A DNA stretch of 64,000 nucleotides from RGIG9608 sp045602425 (lineage in GTDB: Bacteria > Bacteroidota > Bacteroidia > Bacteroidales > Paludibacteraceae), in contig JAZSBO010000026.1 in the NCBI GenBank assembly GCA_045602425.1, positions 1-64,000 on the forward strand, read 5' to 3'. The position numbers and the translations under genes were made by a program. How positions within the stretch are numbered: position 1 is the first letter of the stretch; every line of letters begins with the position of its first letter. Below the pieces are notes generated by a model. The model had not been told where the DNA came from and did no database searches. It was given only the letters and a program-made list of their open reading frames with translations. Positions 16,266-24,687 of the stretch are shown piece after piece.

Positions 16266-16622
16266 ATGAAAAAAACATTACAAATCTTTAGAGATATTAC
16301 TATTGATAGTAATAGTGAAACATTCAAAAGTGAGCAATTAAAAGAAGGTTACTCTAATTGCACAGGTATATTCATTGTGCCTGTTTCTGGTAATCTTAAA
16401 AACGTAACATTATCAGTAAAAATAGCTCAATACGAAGTGCTACCACAAGGTACTGACGCAGTTTTAATTGCTTTTGATGGCAAAAATTCTCTCGCAGAAT
16501 CAATTTACGATTTCAAGCAAGAAGGTATCCCTGCAAGAAGTTCTGAAATGGACATTACAATCAAGAATCTATCTTCAGAATCTGTAAAATTTAATCTCTA
16601 TTTAGTTTTAGAAAACTTGTAA
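16266..16622 (+). CDS. Small beta-rich structural-region protein, 118 aa
   Basis: The protein looks like a small beta sandwich (NLKNVTLSVKIAQYEVL, DITIKNLSSESVKFNLYLVL), like many minor capsid or spike proteins. It begins one base after the preceding gene's stop and ends 3 bases before the next. No family is recognised; the structural role is inferred from position. Confidence 0.55.
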   Translation: MKKTLQIFRDITIDSNSETFKSEQLKEGYSNCTGIFIVPVSGNLKNVTLSVKIAQYEVLPQGTDAVLIAFDGKNSLAESIYDFKQEGIPARSSEMDITIKNLSSESVKFNLYLVLENL

Positions 16623-16625
16623 AAA

Positions 16626-17141
16626 ATGCTTTGGGTAACTGACATAAAAATCGCAAACAGAGAGAGTTTTGGTGGTGTGTTTCATTCATCAATCGTATTG
16701 CCAAGCAAAATAGCAAGAATAAAATCACTTGTTGTTTACGCAATTTTGGACGATACAACGATTTTGAAACAAGCAGAAGAACTTATCAATAATGAATTGT
16801 TGAGAAGAAAGGTGCTTCGTGGAGTTATCTCTCCACAAATAGCAACTTTGAGTATTACCATCAACAATACAAATGTTATTGTTAGCAATACTCCTGTATG
16901 CAACATTTACAACCTTGAGGACAAAACATTTTCACTAACTAAAGTTCAAATGCAAGAATCTGTAGATGTACCACAAGGAAGTGTGATGAACATTTCAGTT
17001 GAAGAAAAAATGAACACTCCTTTTGTTGATAAAAATTACATCAAACAAATCACCAATAAAGGAAAGACAAACAACCCATATCCAAACGTGGAATACACAA
17101 ATAGTTACACAATCAAAATTTGCGTAGAATATGATAAGTAA
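16626..17141 (+). CDS. Small beta-rich structural-region protein, 171 aa
   Basis: This protein is beta-rich with a helical middle (ILKQAEELINNELLRRKVL) and no membrane segment. It overlaps the next gene by 11 bases. Together with its neighbours of 118 and 119 residues it forms a set of small proteins between the rod protein and the coiled-coil protein, likely minor capsid, vertex or spike components. No family is recognised. Confidence 0.55.
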   Translation: MLWVTDIKIANRESFGGVFHSSIVLPSKIARIKSLVVYAILDDTTILKQAEELINNELLRRKVLRGVISPQIATLSITINNTNVIVSNTPVCNIYNLEDKTFSLTKVQMQESVDVPQGSVMNISVEEKMNTPFVDKNYIKQITNKGKTNNPYPNVEYTNSYTIKICVEYDK

Positions 17142-17490
17142 AATTGTAGAATTAGAGCAAGAAAGATATAAAAGACTTGGTTACGACACGATTGTTGTAC
17201 CTATCTCTATTTATGTTTCATCTCCTTTGGAAGTTGTGCATATCAGTAACGATTCGTATATCTTAACAGGCATACACATTACTCGTGATGATATGTTGTC
17301 TAATGGAAATAGCGTTGTTCTATCTTCTCCTACAGAAGTTTTACATCTTACACAAATGCAAATCTCTCAACTCGGTACAAGTTTATTCAAGTTGTTTAGG
17401 GAGAATTTGATTATTCAAACTAAATCGGAAAGTGATTTTGGTCAATATCGACTTGATTTCATAAAAATAACACCATATCTAAACAAATAA
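17131..17490 (+). CDS. Small beta-rich structural-region protein, 119 aa
   Basis: After a short helix this is a beta-rich protein (IVVPISIYVSSPLEVVHI). The last third is helical. It overlaps the preceding gene by 11 bases, suggesting coupled translation and a shared complex. No family is recognised. Confidence 0.5.
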   Translation: MISKIVELEQERYKRLGYDTIVVPISIYVSSPLEVVHISNDSYILTGIHITRDDMLSNGNSVVLSSPTEVLHLTQMQISQLGTSLFKLFRENLIIQTKSESDFGQYRLDFIKITPYLNK

Positions 17491-17495
17491 AAATT

Positions 17496-18542
17496 ATGCA
17501 AAAAGAGTTAAGTATTACGGAAATTAACAATTCAGTTAGTTCTATAATTGAGCAAGTTAGACAAAGTGATAACAAAGGTTTGCGTTTTGAAATATATACG
17601 CTAAATCCTACTTTGAGCTCGGAAGAACAACGCTATGCTATTGGAGATAACAAAGGCGAAATAAGTTGCACAAAACAAATTCAAAGCATACTTGAAACTC
17701 TATTGAACAATAAAAATGTCGTTAACATAAGAGTTGTGCTTAAGACTATGAACGGAAAAGTTATAAGTGAATCGAATTTGCCACTTAAATCTGCTTACGG
17801 AGAAAACTCACAAGTATTTATTCCTACTCGCCAAAAGGAGATTAAAGAAGAACAACCTAAAATCAATGGTGAGAGCAACAATATGACACTATACAACATT
17901 TTAACATTAATGGGATTTGATACATCAGGACTTAATGGTATTGACGATCCTATCAACGGACTTGGTGCTATTATGAACATTCGTGAAAAGCAGATAGAAA
18001 AGCGTTACGAAGAGCGTGATAGACAAAATCGTTACGAACAACTTGTTGTTGAGAAAGCAAAAATCGAAGAAAAGTATGATGAATTGCAAAAGCAATACAA
18101 TTCTCTCGTAAAAGAAAACGAAAAGTTGTACGACAAAATTGATGTTTTGGAAGAAGATATTGAATCTTTGGAAAAACTCAAACCTGAAAACTCAATAGCA
18201 GGTGTTTCTATCGTTGGTGCATTGACAAATGTAGCCGAAAATATGTTACGAAAACACGCAGGTACTATTGGTAATTTGCTTGGTACTGACAAAGAAACGA
18301 TGTTAGGTATGCTTGATAGTGATAACAATCAACAACCTATGGTAGTCGAAAACAACACTATGCAAAATGTAGAAGTTGTTGCTTTGAGTGAGCGTCAAGA
18401 GAAGATAGACTTTATCAATAATGTTCTATTGCAACTTGATGACAAACACTACAACCTTTTCGTGAAACTTTTTGAAGCGTTTGCAGAAAATAATGACGCT
18501 ATCGCACAATGTTATCGTTGGGCATTTGGTAGAGATGAATAA
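17496..18542 (+). CDS. Coiled-coil structural-region protein, 348 aa
   Basis: The N-terminal 110 residues form a small alpha/beta domain. Residues about 165-230 form a long coiled coil (ERDRQNRYEQLVVEKAKIEE), and the C-terminal 80 residues are helical. In virus assembly such proteins serve as scaffolds or portal-like rings, but there is no motif to choose between them. It contains a rare GATC (17946). It is followed 11 bases later by the fibre gene. Confidence 0.55.
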   Translation: MQKELSITEINNSVSSIIEQVRQSDNKGLRFEIYTLNPTLSSEEQRYAIGDNKGEISCTKQIQSILETLLNNKNVVNIRVVLKTMNGKVISESNLPLKSAYGENSQVFIPTRQKEIKEEQPKINGESNNMTLYNILTLMGFDTSGLNGIDDPINGLGAIMNIREKQIEKRYEERDRQNRYEQLVVEKAKIEEKYDELQKQYNSLVKENEKLYDKIDVLEEDIESLEKLKPENSIAGVSIVGALTNVAENMLRKHAGTIGNLLGTDKETMLGMLDSDNNQQPMVVENNTMQNVEVVALSERQEKIDFINNVLLQLDDKHYNLFVKLFEAFAENNDAIAQCYRWAFGRDE

Positions 18543-18553
18543 ATCATATTGCT

Positions 18554-21010
18554 ATGGCAAAAAAAATAACTTTCAATCCTATATCTAATAACTTTGATTA
18601 TGTAAATGATACAACGAAGTTAGAGTATGACCTTTCTAAAAAACAAAGTAAGGACTTTGATTCTGTTAATGGTAATTTGGCTATTTTCGACAATAATGGT
18701 CAAACTGCTGATAGTGGTAAAACTATCGGAAAAGAAACAATCACTAAAAACATATATTATGTTTTGCGTAACATCAACGATGATACGCAAAATGTGTATT
18801 GTTCGGAAGAACCTTTCTCGTTAAGAGTAGGAAGTGTTATTTATGTTGACAAAGAATGTACTACTGAATATGGTAAGGTGTCTTACTATATGTCAGGAAC
18901 AATAAGAATTGATACAGATACATCTATCTTTTGGGCAATAGATTACGAACCTAAAGAATTTGTATCAACAAAAAGAGTTGCTACAGAATCGGCAGTTGTT
19001 AATTTCTTAAAAAAATCGGATTGGAATCAAAACGATGAAACGGCAACGGACTATATCAAGAACAGAACGCACTACGAAGCCATTGCTGAACACGTTGAAA
19101 TGTCCGATAATGAGTACAACGAAAAAAAGGCAAATGGTTCTACGTTTGTTTTGACGAAAGTAGCAACAGAGGTCATAAACTCTAACGAATATAGTTCCGC
19201 CAAAGGAGTTGAAGTTGGAAATAAAAATGATTTCGATAAAATTTATAATAATATTTTAAGAGATGCTTCTGACACTTACACGCACGAAGGCAATAAAACT
19301 AAAATTTGCTATCGTATTGCGATTAACGGAATAGATGTTGATTTGCAATGGCACAAAACAGATGTTTATGGTGGCAACGAAGAAATATCTCCTGATGGAA
19401 CTTATGAAGTATTTTACGGGTTTGCTCCAAGCGATAATTGGATGGCGGCTCATCACGTTGTTGGAAATGGTATAGTTGTAAAAAATGCCAGTTGCGTAAA
19501 AGGTTATTATGGTGGAAATGCACATTATTTTTCGCGTGCTTTCCTTATTGACAAGAGCATATATGGAGAAGCACCTTATACGATAGATTTCTATTTTGAG
19601 TGTGAACAAACCATCAAGAAACTTGACAAGAAATTCTTGCCTGATGGGATTGTTGTACACGATGAGGTTTTTCTTTGGGACGAAAACAGTGATATCAACA
19701 ACTACACCGAAACAGGCATTTATCACTTCAAAGGTTTTAGGACAAATGAAAATGACAACTTGCCAATAGGCAATGTTGGAGAATTTGTCAATATAGCATT
19801 TACATTGATTGTTGATAAAGTTGAAGGTAAGTATGATACTACAGCAGGCATCAATCTGCCTGAACACGTTTCTCAAACGTTATTCTTGGGAAATCGTCAA
19901 GGTTCGGAAACTAAAATCTATGTGCGTAATGCAACAACATTCTTGAGCGATGGCACTACTACTTGGGAATCGTGGAAAGAACTTGTAACTTCTACTTATC
20001 TTGGTATAGCATCTTCGATGGAAGATGAGTTGTTGAATAATGCAACAGAAATAGGACTTTATACAGGTGCTATCGTAAATACTTCGACAAACACGTTTGA
20101 TGTGTTCAAGTTAGAAGTAATTAACAATTATGCAATATCTAATCAGGCAAGCCAATTAACAGGAAGTACAATCCCTAATACTGTACTTCAAACAATGACA
20201 ATAGTTAGCCTTGATGGTACAGATAAACAATATAAACGCAAAGGCAACTCTATCAACGATGTATATCAATGGGGAGAATGGGAAGAAGCAAGTGCTACCA
20301 CCAAATACAAAACAGGCGATGTGGTAATTCTTGAACACATAACAGAATCTGATATACAAACAAAAGTAATTTCTTGGGAGAATTTTATCGAAAATAAAGA
20401 TAGCTATAAGTATGTCGATATTTATAGTAAAGGAGCATACCCAATAGGAATTATCGTTGACCCACAAAAGAAAACATTTATTTATTTACGCACAAAGGTG
20501 ATTGCAAACGCCCCTGCGGTTAGTTCTTCTGAAGATGTATTTTGTGATTTGTTATTTAATTCTCTACACGATGGGTTAGGAAACACTAAGTCGTTGATGA
20601 GACAGAGATATATAGATAAAAATATAATTGGTGTCTTATCATCTACAGTGTCTATATTCTATAACGGTTCAAATAATCAGTTAACCCAATTCATACCATC
20701 GAGAGACGAGAATGTTTTGTTGAAAAATGTCTTTTATGATAACGACAAAGGATGGCAAAATTTCAGGGATAGAATCGAAGAGTTGAACGCTATGATGGGG
20801 GACGAAGATAACTACCCTACAACTTATCATCAAGGCATTAATGCATTTTACACTTATACTTCTTCATTGGTGAAAACTACAGATTCTTTATCTTCTGTTG
20901 TTTCTTATACTTTTTATACGGCAACTAATCAATTAGATGTTTCACTATTTGGACAAGGTAGTAAAACAGATAGAATTGTTTATGGAATTTTAATGAATGA
21001 TGAAGAATAA
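18554..21010 (+). CDS. Receptor-binding fibre with pyocin-knob-like repeats, 818 aa
   Basis: The N-terminal region has phrases typical of phage fibres: a virion-attachment-like start (ITFNPISNNFDYVNDTTKLE), then the motif KKSDWNQNDETATDYIKNRT near residue 155, often found just before the distal domains. Two knob-type modules follow: one around residues 370-475 (ENSDINNYTETGIYHFKGF to TTWESWKELV) and one around 490-590 (ATEIGLYTGAI to YQWGEWEEAS). Such knobs bind host surface glycans. The C-terminal part is unassigned and probably forms the tip. A glycosyltransferase and a small helper-like gene follow, as in many fibre cassettes. Confidence 0.8.
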   Translation: MAKKITFNPISNNFDYVNDTTKLEYDLSKKQSKDFDSVNGNLAIFDNNGQTADSGKTIGKETITKNIYYVLRNINDDTQNVYCSEEPFSLRVGSVIYVDKECTTEYGKVSYYMSGTIRIDTDTSIFWAIDYEPKEFVSTKRVATESAVVNFLKKSDWNQNDETATDYIKNRTHYEAIAEHVEMSDNEYNEKKANGSTFVLTKVATEVINSNEYSSAKGVEVGNKNDFDKIYNNILRDASDTYTHEGNKTKICYRIAINGIDVDLQWHKTDVYGGNEEISPDGTYEVFYGFAPSDNWMAAHHVVGNGIVVKNASCVKGYYGGNAHYFSRAFLIDKSIYGEAPYTIDFYFECEQTIKKLDKKFLPDGIVVHDEVFLWDENSDINNYTETGIYHFKGFRTNENDNLPIGNVGEFVNIAFTLIVDKVEGKYDTTAGINLPEHVSQTLFLGNRQGSETKIYVRNATTFLSDGTTTWESWKELVTSTYLGIASSMEDELLNNATEIGLYTGAIVNTSTNTFDVFKLEVINNYAISNQASQLTGSTIPNTVLQTMTIVSLDGTDKQYKRKGNSINDVYQWGEWEEASATTKYKTGDVVILEHITESDIQTKVISWENFIENKDSYKYVDIYSKGAYPIGIIVDPQKKTFIYLRTKVIANAPAVSSSEDVFCDLLFNSLHDGLGNTKSLMRQRYIDKNIIGVLSSTVSIFYNGSNNQLTQFIPSRDENVLLKNVFYDNDKGWQNFRDRIEELNAMMGDEDNYPTTYHQGINAFYTYTSSLVKTTDSLSSVVSYTFYTATNQLDVSLFGQGSKTDRIVYGILMNDEE

Positions 21011-21866
21011 GATTTCAGTCATAATGCCTGCCTATAATGCAGAGAAATGGATAGCAAGAGCTATTCTCTCTCTGCAACACCAGACTATCAGGGATTGGGA
21101 ATTGTGTATTGTTGATGATGCAAGTACGGACAACACGATTCAAGTAGTAGAAAACTTTATGCGTGAAGAAAATCGCATAAAACTTGAATGTAACGAAACA
21201 AATCTTGGTTGTGGATTAACACGCAGACGAGCAATATCAATGGGAAGTGGCGAATATTTCGCATTCCTTGATAGCGATGACACGTTTGAGCCAACATTCT
21301 TTGAGAAGATGTTAGAAGCGATGTATCGCACGCACGCAGATATAGCAGTATGTGGCTGTAAAGAATACGAAGAAGGCAAATATGTTCGCTCATATTTGTG
21401 CGATGAAACTTATTGCACACACAAAAAAGAACTCTATGAGCAATATATGAGTGGTTTGTGGATTATGCAATACAACGGAAATAAAATCTATAAGAAAGAG
21501 ATAATTGACAAACACGAATATTGCGATTTCCGTTTTTGTGAAGATAGTTACACGACATACAAATGGCTATGGGAGGCTGAAAATGTAGTTGTTATTCCAG
21601 ATAGATTGTATTCGTATTACAAGCATTCGGGAAGCAATTCTGCTGATAAAAATAGTCCGCTCATAAAGAGTTACGATACAGTGCGATGCGTTTGGGAACA
21701 TTTTAATTTTTGCAAGGAGCAAGGTTTTACGGATTGGTTGCCAAAACTATCGTTGTTTGTCTATGAACATTTAGTACGTTGTATCAATGGCTTTGACATT
21801 AACAGCAAAGAATATAAAGTCGTAGATGCTACAAGAAACGAATTTCTAAAATACATAAAACTATGA
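20997..21866 (+). CDS. Family 2 glycosyltransferase
   Basis: A GT-A fold transferase: ISVIMPAYNAEKWI at the N-terminus, CIVDDASTDNT for nucleotide binding, and the metal-binding LDSDDTF near residue 93, with a GT2-type C-terminal half. No membrane segment is visible, so it is cytoplasmic. Its overlap with the fibre gene (14 bases) means it is co-expressed with late structural proteins. It could decorate a virion protein or change the host surface glycan to stop re-adsorption; which of these applies is inference. Confidence 0.88.
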   Translation: MMKNKISVIMPAYNAEKWIARAILSLQHQTIRDWELCIVDDASTDNTIQVVENFMREENRIKLECNETNLGCGLTRRRAISMGSGEYFAFLDSDDTFEPTFFEKMLEAMYRTHADIAVCGCKEYEEGKYVRSYLCDETYCTHKKELYEQYMSGLWIMQYNGNKIYKKEIIDKHEYCDFRFCEDSYTTYKWLWEAENVVVIPDRLYSYYKHSGSNSADKNSPLIKSYDTVRCVWEHFNFCKEQGFTDWLPKLSLFVYEHLVRCINGFDINSKEYKVVDATRNEFLKYIKL

Positions 21867-22264
21867 TAAATAAAGAAATAATAGTTAAAGGCAAAGAGCA
21901 TTTGACTTATTACATTACAGAATATGGCGAGCAACAAGTAAATGTTTGCTACAAGAGTGGTAAAGTAAGTTTCGGAGACAAGGGAAACTACTTCTTCAAA
22001 CGTGCAGTGTTTGATGCGAGTTATGATGCCAAAGAGAACACAATAGACCCCGAAAACTTGGTGTATGTAAAGCCAACTCTCGAAGAGCAGAACGAAGCTA
22101 TTCGTATAAAAAGAGAACAGGAGTATAAGAAAAGAAGTGATTCTCTTTATATGTCGTGGCAAAAGTATTTGGCTTTGGGTGAAACAGCAAAAGCTGAAGA
22201 AGCAAAAGCACAGTGGTTGGCAGAAGTAGAGAAGATAAACGAAGAATTACCTTATAAAAGTTAG
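21863..22264 (+). CDS. Small protein resembling phage fibre-assembly helpers
   Basis: The first half is beta-rich and the second half helical, with the pattern EYKKRSDSLYMSWQKYLALG then EEAKAQWLAEVEKINEELPY. That charged helical tail resembles the end of phage fibre-assembly or fibre-associated small proteins in Bacteroidetes phages. Its overlap with the glycosyltransferase gene supports a fibre-associated role. The assignment is by pattern and position only. Confidence 0.5.
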   Translation: MINKEIIVKGKEHLTYYITEYGEQQVNVCYKSGKVSFGDKGNYFFKRAVFDASYDAKENTIDPENLVYVKPTLEEQNEAIRIKREQEYKKRSDSLYMSWQKYLALGETAKAEEAKAQWLAEVEKINEELPYKS

Positions 22265-22270
22265 TGCGTT

Positions 22271-22537
22271 ATGAAATGGAGTGAAAGAATTAAAAAAGCG
22301 ACAATAGGCGAATGGATTAACTTCGTTTGCTTCTTGGTTAGCGTCACGTTGGCAGTGGTGGGTTTCATCATTCCGCCAACAGGCGAGATTGACAACTCGG
22401 TGCTTATCTGTATCGGAGAGCTTGGTTTCTTTTCCACTTTGACAAAGATACCTGACTTTATCAGAGCATTGAAAAATGGTGCTTCGGTAGAGATTTCAAA
22501 AGGTGACGCACACATTAAAATAGAGGGGGAAGAATGA
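22271..22537 (+). CDS. Holin-like protein, 88 aa
   Basis: Two membrane helices (about residues 13-33 and 41-58) are joined by a short polar turn (PPTGEIDNS), with a basic N-terminus and a charged C-terminal tail. Small size, two helices and position upstream of the amidase suit a class II holin, which would permeabilise the inner membrane for the lysin. The helical-hairpin architecture is visible; the function is inferred from context. Confidence 0.7.
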   Translation: MKWSERIKKATIGEWINFVCFLVSVTLAVVGFIIPPTGEIDNSVLICIGELGFFSTLTKIPDFIRALKNGASVEISKGDAHIKIEGEE

Positions 22538-22573
22538 AACTAACACTTAAATAACAAACTAAAACACATAAAT

Positions 22574-22750
22574 ATGGCAACTTACGAAGTAAAAATCAGA
22601 ATCACAAGCGAAAGCGTTGAAGAAACTCAACGAATTGCAAACTTGATACAAAACACAATCAATGTAGTGAATAATCAAGATTTAGAGAAACTTCTTTCAA
22701 AGGTTAGAAGCAACCCAAACATAGTAAAAACCGCATTAAAATTTATTTAG
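22574..22750 (+). CDS. Hypothetical small protein, 58 aa
   Basis: This is a short frame with an ATG at 22574 and TAG at 22748. The protein (MATYEVKIRITSESVEETQRI...) has one beta strand followed by helices. No family is recognised. It is between the holin and a membrane structural gene, in the same operon, with the next ATG at 22752. Confidence 0.5.
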   Translation: MATYEVKIRITSESVEETQRIANLIQNTINVVNNQDLEKLLSKVRSNPNIVKTALKFI

Positions 22751-22751
22751 T

Positions 22752-23288
22752 ATGAATCCTTTATTAGTGGCAGCAGCAACGAATCCTGATGTTATGCGTT
22801 CTACCGCAAACACAATAGACAAAACGAGTAGTTTACTTACAAAAGTAATTGGTGGTATTCTTCTTTGTGGTGCAGGTTATGTAGCATACAGAATCGTTAA
22901 AAAAGGCATTTCAACTGCAAATGAAAAGTTTAGCGAAAGTGTGCAAAATTCGGCATTACAGAATCTTAAAGTTAATACTAACAACACTACACTAACAACA
23001 AAAGAAGCTAATGTAATAGCAAATACTTGGTACGGAAATATGAAAGATACAGGCACGAGTAATGAACAAGAAATGATAAACTCAATTCTTTCTTATAGTG
23101 CAGATGATTTGAAACTTATTGCCAAAGAGTTTGGGTATCGTTTGTACAACGTTTACGGAGCTCCTGCTAATAAGTTGTTAGAAAAAATGTCCACTTCGCT
23201 AAACCTTTATGGTTGGTTATCAAGAGAGCTATCAGGAAGTGATTTAGCGAAAATTACACCAAAATTTAGAGAAGCAGGACTTTGTTAG
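22752..23288 (+). CDS. Membrane protein of the late operon, 178 aa
   Basis: A hydrophobic helix (LLTKVIGGILLCGAGYVAYRIV, about residues 28-50, split here by class) is followed by a polar helical domain. The short N-terminal part and long C-terminal part place most of the protein on one side of a membrane. Because it lies between lysis genes it may be a lysis accessory or a virion membrane protein. No family is recognised. Confidence 0.6.
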   Translation: MNPLLVAAATNPDVMRSTANTIDKTSSLLTKVIGGILLCGAGYVAYRIVKKGISTANEKFSESVQNSALQNLKVNTNNTTLTTKEANVIANTWYGNMKDTGTSNEQEMINSILSYSADDLKLIAKEFGYRLYNVYGAPANKLLEKMSTSLNLYGWLSRELSGSDLAKITPKFREAGLC

Positions 23289-23289
23289 T

Positions 23290-23829
23290 ATGGAAAGAAA
23301 GAAAGCGATTTTATTGACAACAGGTGCAGCTCTTTTAGTTGGTGCTTGTGTGCTTTTTTACAACTATAGAAAACAAATTAAATACTATTCAAACGTGTTA
23401 ATAGATAGAGCAAAACTGAAACTTGTCGGTAGGACAATTAACAAAATCATCATTCATTGTTCGGCAACAAAACCGAATCAAGCGTGTACTGTGGAACTTA
23501 TTGATAAATGGCACAGGCAACGTGGTTTTAATTCTATTGGTTATCACTTCGTAATATATCAAGACGGAACACTACACGAAGGACGAGCATTAAGCGAAAT
23601 AGGAGCTCATTGTGTTGGACAGAATAGTGATAGTATTGGTATCTGTTACGTTGGTGGACTTGATAGCAACGGAAAAGCAACAGACACAAGAACCGAAGAG
23701 CAACGAGAAACTTTGAAAAAAGTAGTTGCAGAACTGAAAGAAGCATACGGAGATATTCCCGTTTACGGACACAATGAATTTGCAAATAAAGCTTGTCCTT
23801 GCTTTGATGTAGAGAGCGAATTTAGATAA
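23290..23829 (+). CDS. N-acetylmuramoyl-L-alanine amidase, membrane-anchored (T7-lysozyme type)
   Basis: An N-terminal membrane segment (about residues 6-25, signal-anchor) precedes an amidase_2/PGRP fold. Zinc ligands by analogy with T7 lysozyme are H56 (IIIHCSAT), H161 (YGHNEF) and C169 (ACPCF), with Y85 (GYHF) as a catalytic residue. It would cut the bond between N-acetylmuramic acid and L-alanine in peptidoglycan. The signal-anchor means it could be exported independently of the holin (SAR-type release) or sit in a virion membrane as an entry enzyme. It is the last gene before a double hairpin. Confidence 0.9.
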   Translation: MERKKAILLTTGAALLVGACVLFYNYRKQIKYYSNVLIDRAKLKLVGRTINKIIIHCSATKPNQACTVELIDKWHRQRGFNSIGYHFVIYQDGTLHEGRALSEIGAHCVGQNSDSIGICYVGGLDSNGKATDTRTEEQRETLKKVVAELKEAYGDIPVYGHNEFANKACPCFDVESEFR

Positions 23830-23888
23830 CAACCGAAGTTGTTTTAACCTAACGATTGATTCTCTTAACTCTTTTCAGTCGTTAGGTT
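23828..23888 (+). terminator. Double hairpin after the amidase gene
   Basis: First AACAAC-CGAA-GTTGTT followed by TT, then a 10-bp stem AACCTAACGA/TCGTTAGGTT with a 23-base loop. The T runs are short, so read-through is likely; it may stop some transcripts or protect an mRNA end between the lysis genes and the DNA-processing genes. Confidence 0.6.
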
Positions 23889-23913
23889 GCGACTTCTTAA
23901 AAAACTTAAAGAT

Positions 23914-24183
23914 ATGAGTACAATAAATGCAGAAATGATTGCTATGATTAGCGAGGGGCAAACCGCTCCTGTTATTGTTGATGAAGTGGACGAAAGCACA
24001 ATGTATATTGGCTATTGTTTGTCGAGTTGTAAAAGTTTTACCGACAAAAAATGGTTGATAAAACGAATAACAAAAAGCGGAAATATACAAACAATATGTT
24101 ACGCAAATGGTAAACGCAAATACAATCAAGCGTGGCAAGAACGTGCAACACTCAATTATAAATTGACCGAAAATTTTGAATAA
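23914..24183 (+). CDS. Hypothetical small protein, 89 aa
   Basis: The start is taken as the ATG at 23914 (MSTINAEMIAMISEG). An in-frame TTG upstream lies within the hairpin. The protein is a small alpha/beta domain with three Cys residues (one after GNIQTI; two in YCLSSCKS). No family is recognised. It lies between two structured intergenic regions. Confidence 0.5.
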   Translation: MSTINAEMIAMISEGQTAPVIVDEVDESTMYIGYCLSSCKSFTDKKWLIKRITKSGNIQTICYANGKRKYNQAWQERATLNYKLTENFE

Positions 24184-24229
24184 CTAATTGAATATGCTAT
24201 TACAATAAATAACTAAAAAAAATAGAATT

Positions 24230-24679
24230 ATGGCTACAAAAAAACAATTAGAAGCATTAGCAAAAGGACGTGAAGTGCTAAAACAGAAACAAGCGAAAAA
24301 TAAAAAAGTGGTTTGCAAAGCATTGACTGAAGCTAAAAAGAAAGTAAAAAAAACTACAAGTAAAATCTTTTCTAAAGCGAGAAAAAAAGCAGTAAAAGAA
24401 ACAAACAAAGTTATTGCTACAACAAAAAAACGCTTACAAAAGAAAGGTTTGGCAGGTGGTGCTAAATATTATGTAACAGATTTTTTGAAACCAAAAGAAC
24501 TTTGGTCGCTTATGAATGACTTTTTGAACGAAAGAGTTTGGTCGGATTTCGCTTACGAGCAAATAGAAACTCAAAAATTCAGAAAGTTTTGTGAAGAAAC
24601 ACTAAAAAAAGAGATTAAAAACAAAACTCTTACAAATAAAGAGATAGAAGATTACATAAGACTAAGAGGTTGGAAGTGA
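24230..24679 (+). CDS. Very basic nucleic-acid-binding-type protein, 149 aa
   Basis: The first 75 residues are mostly Lys/Ala/Thr helix (KKKVKKTTSKIF, KARKKAVKETNK), similar to histone-like or DNA-condensing proteins; the last 70 residues are a small helical domain. I infer a DNA-packing or virion-internal protein. Its codon pattern (repeated AAA) explains the high A content here. It lies upstream of the methylase-like gene, with the minus-strand RNA in the interval. Confidence 0.6.
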   Translation: MATKKQLEALAKGREVLKQKQAKNKKVVCKALTEAKKKVKKTTSKIFSKARKKAVKETNKVIATTKKRLQKKGLAGGAKYYVTDFLKPKELWSLMNDFLNERVWSDFAYEQIETQKFRKFCEETLKKEIKNKTLTNKEIEDYIRLRGWK

Positions 24680-24687
24680 ATTCTTAA

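Noticed and set aside
21761..22162. Minus-strand membrane-protein-like open frame.
   Set aside because: It is fully inside two well-supported + strand genes and has no promoter.
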